NCBI RefSeq assembly: GCF_003952025.1
Contig: NZ_QXGI01000003.1
Coordinates: 1-64,000, forward strand
DNA length: 64,000 nucleotides
DNA from: Bifidobacterium castoris
GTDB lineage: Bacteria > Actinomycetota > Actinomycetes > Actinomycetales > Bifidobacteriaceae
Direction: 5' to 3'
Part shown: one piece after another, positions 63,478 through 64,000 of the stretch
How positions within the stretch are numbered: position 1 is the first letter of the stretch
Layout: every line of letters begins with the position of its first letter
Translations under genes and position numbers: made by a program
The notes under the pieces: model-generated
Databases searched by the model: none
The model's input: only the letters and a program-made list of their open reading frames with translations
Told to the model about the DNA's origin: nothing

Positions 63478-64000
63478 CTAAATATTGTTATTTCGAGTAT
63501 CGTTCTTAAAGTAATGTATAGCTTCGGTTAGTGTATTTACTTTCATTTTTTCTATCGCTCGATTTTTAAAGGTGTAAACAGTGCTTAATGAAACACCAAG
63601 GTGGCTCGCGTTTTGTCGCGTCGTTTTGTGTTGAGAGTAGAGGTGCAGAACCTGTGCTTCCCGTGCGCTGAGTGGCTTGCGCCGTGTGGGCGCAGTGCTT
63701 TCAAGGTCCGCATGTGCGGTCTTTGTGTCCTTGAAATGTTGGGGGTCGATAGGCTTTCCGTTGGCTAAAAAGGATAAGGCTTGCGGAAAGTTGCCTGGCG
63801 AGATGTCTCTTTGACACGATGCCTTGCGCGCCGGCCTGTGCCAACGCTTCGATATGGGGCTCACACATCCCGGATGACATACCGAGAATGCTTATGGAGT
63901 CCGTCGCCGATCGGATCTGATGGCAGATCTCCGGAGCGTTTGCCGTGTCAAGTGACGTGTCGAGAAGAAGTATCTGAGGCTGCTGTTCCTTTTGCTTATT
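63478..64000 (-). pseudogene. LuxR/NarL-type response regulator, frameshifted and cut by the window edge
   Basis: The receiver half reads in one frame from the right edge (ILLLDTSLDTANAPEICHQI with phospho-acceptor Asp; LGMSSG; GAQGIVSK with the conserved Lys). The DNA-binding half continues in a different frame after about 63803-63814 (SPGNFPQALSFLANGKP ... LSAREAQVLHLYSQHKTTRQ ... VSLSTVYTFKNRAIEKM) to the stop at 63478. The shift is at AAGAGACATC; two more bases (GA) would restore one continuous protein. The start lies beyond base 64000. It precedes the peptide gene on the same strand and would be its likely regulator if intact. Confidence 0.7.

Overview
The window is high-GC (roughly 60-63% by eye) and fits a Bifidobacterium. 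It holds sortase pili with a class C sortase, a cell-wall-anchored GH20 lacto-N-biosidase of the B. bifidum LnbB type, a GH33 sialidase, and the core neighbourhood alr-dgt-dnaG / purE-purK / luxS. The GH20 catalytic Asp-Glu pair falls at 316/317, not the 320/321 of LnbB, so a relative of B. bifidum (host-glycan-foraging, possibly primate-associated) is more likely than that strain itself. The species call is inference.

Layout: (i) 0.4-4.0 kb: a membrane protein with two Ltp repeats, a GNAT enzyme, an AlkD-like repair protein and a small membrane protein. (ii) 4.1-12.7 kb: a pilus locus, made of a large LPLTG adhesin on the minus strand, an AgrC-type histidine kinase plus LytTR response regulator between the pilus genes, then the major pilin, a strong internal terminator and a class C sortase on the plus strand. 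(iii) 12.8-22.3 kb: three secreted, membrane-anchored host-glycan enzymes in a row (GH33 sialidase, a beta-helix protein resembling GH136, GH20 lacto-N-biosidase), all ending in non-canonical xxxTG anchors. (iv) 22.8-34.6 kb: an accessory/defence island with a Nudix hydrolase, an MvaI/BcnI-type restriction enzyme overlapping tail-to-tail with an m5C methyltransferase, an AT-rich PIN-like protein, a decayed pentapeptide-repeat gene, a Panacea/Doc toxin-antitoxin pair, a DUF559-type nuclease-like protein, two copies of a 119-bp palindromic element, and a HipA-like gene broken by two frameshifts. (v) 34.7-59.3 kb: mostly core genes, including gldA, luxS, alr, dgt, dnaG, an anion permease, tRNA-Arg(TCT), a quinone-reductase-like MDR protein, a divergent DXS-like enzyme, purE-purK, a Fur/Zur regulator, an aminoacyl-phosphatidylglycerol hydrolase/synthase pair, an LtaS-like enzyme, and a nucleoside hydrolase plus MFS transporter behind a LacI-type operator. 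(vi) 59.3-64.0 kb: a minus-strand locus with a frameshifted LuxR-type response regulator, a small Sec-secreted peptide resembling lactococcin 972 bacteriocins, a lipoprotein, and a three-gene ABC export module joined by ATGA overlaps.

How it works together: the pilus and anchored glycosidases suggest a mucin- or milk-glycan-adherent lifestyle. Sialidase would uncap chains, and the GH20 enzyme (possibly also the beta-helix enzyme) would release lacto-N-biose at the cell surface. The accessory island is where decay and novelty concentrate. The least explained features are an array of five 52-bp-spaced repeat cores beside tRNA-Arg, the paired 119-bp palindromes, an adhesin whose apparent thioester domain keeps the Cys but has lost the Gln, and the peptide/ABC locus at the right edge. 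No rRNA operon, CRISPR array, replication origin or intact insertion sequence was seen.
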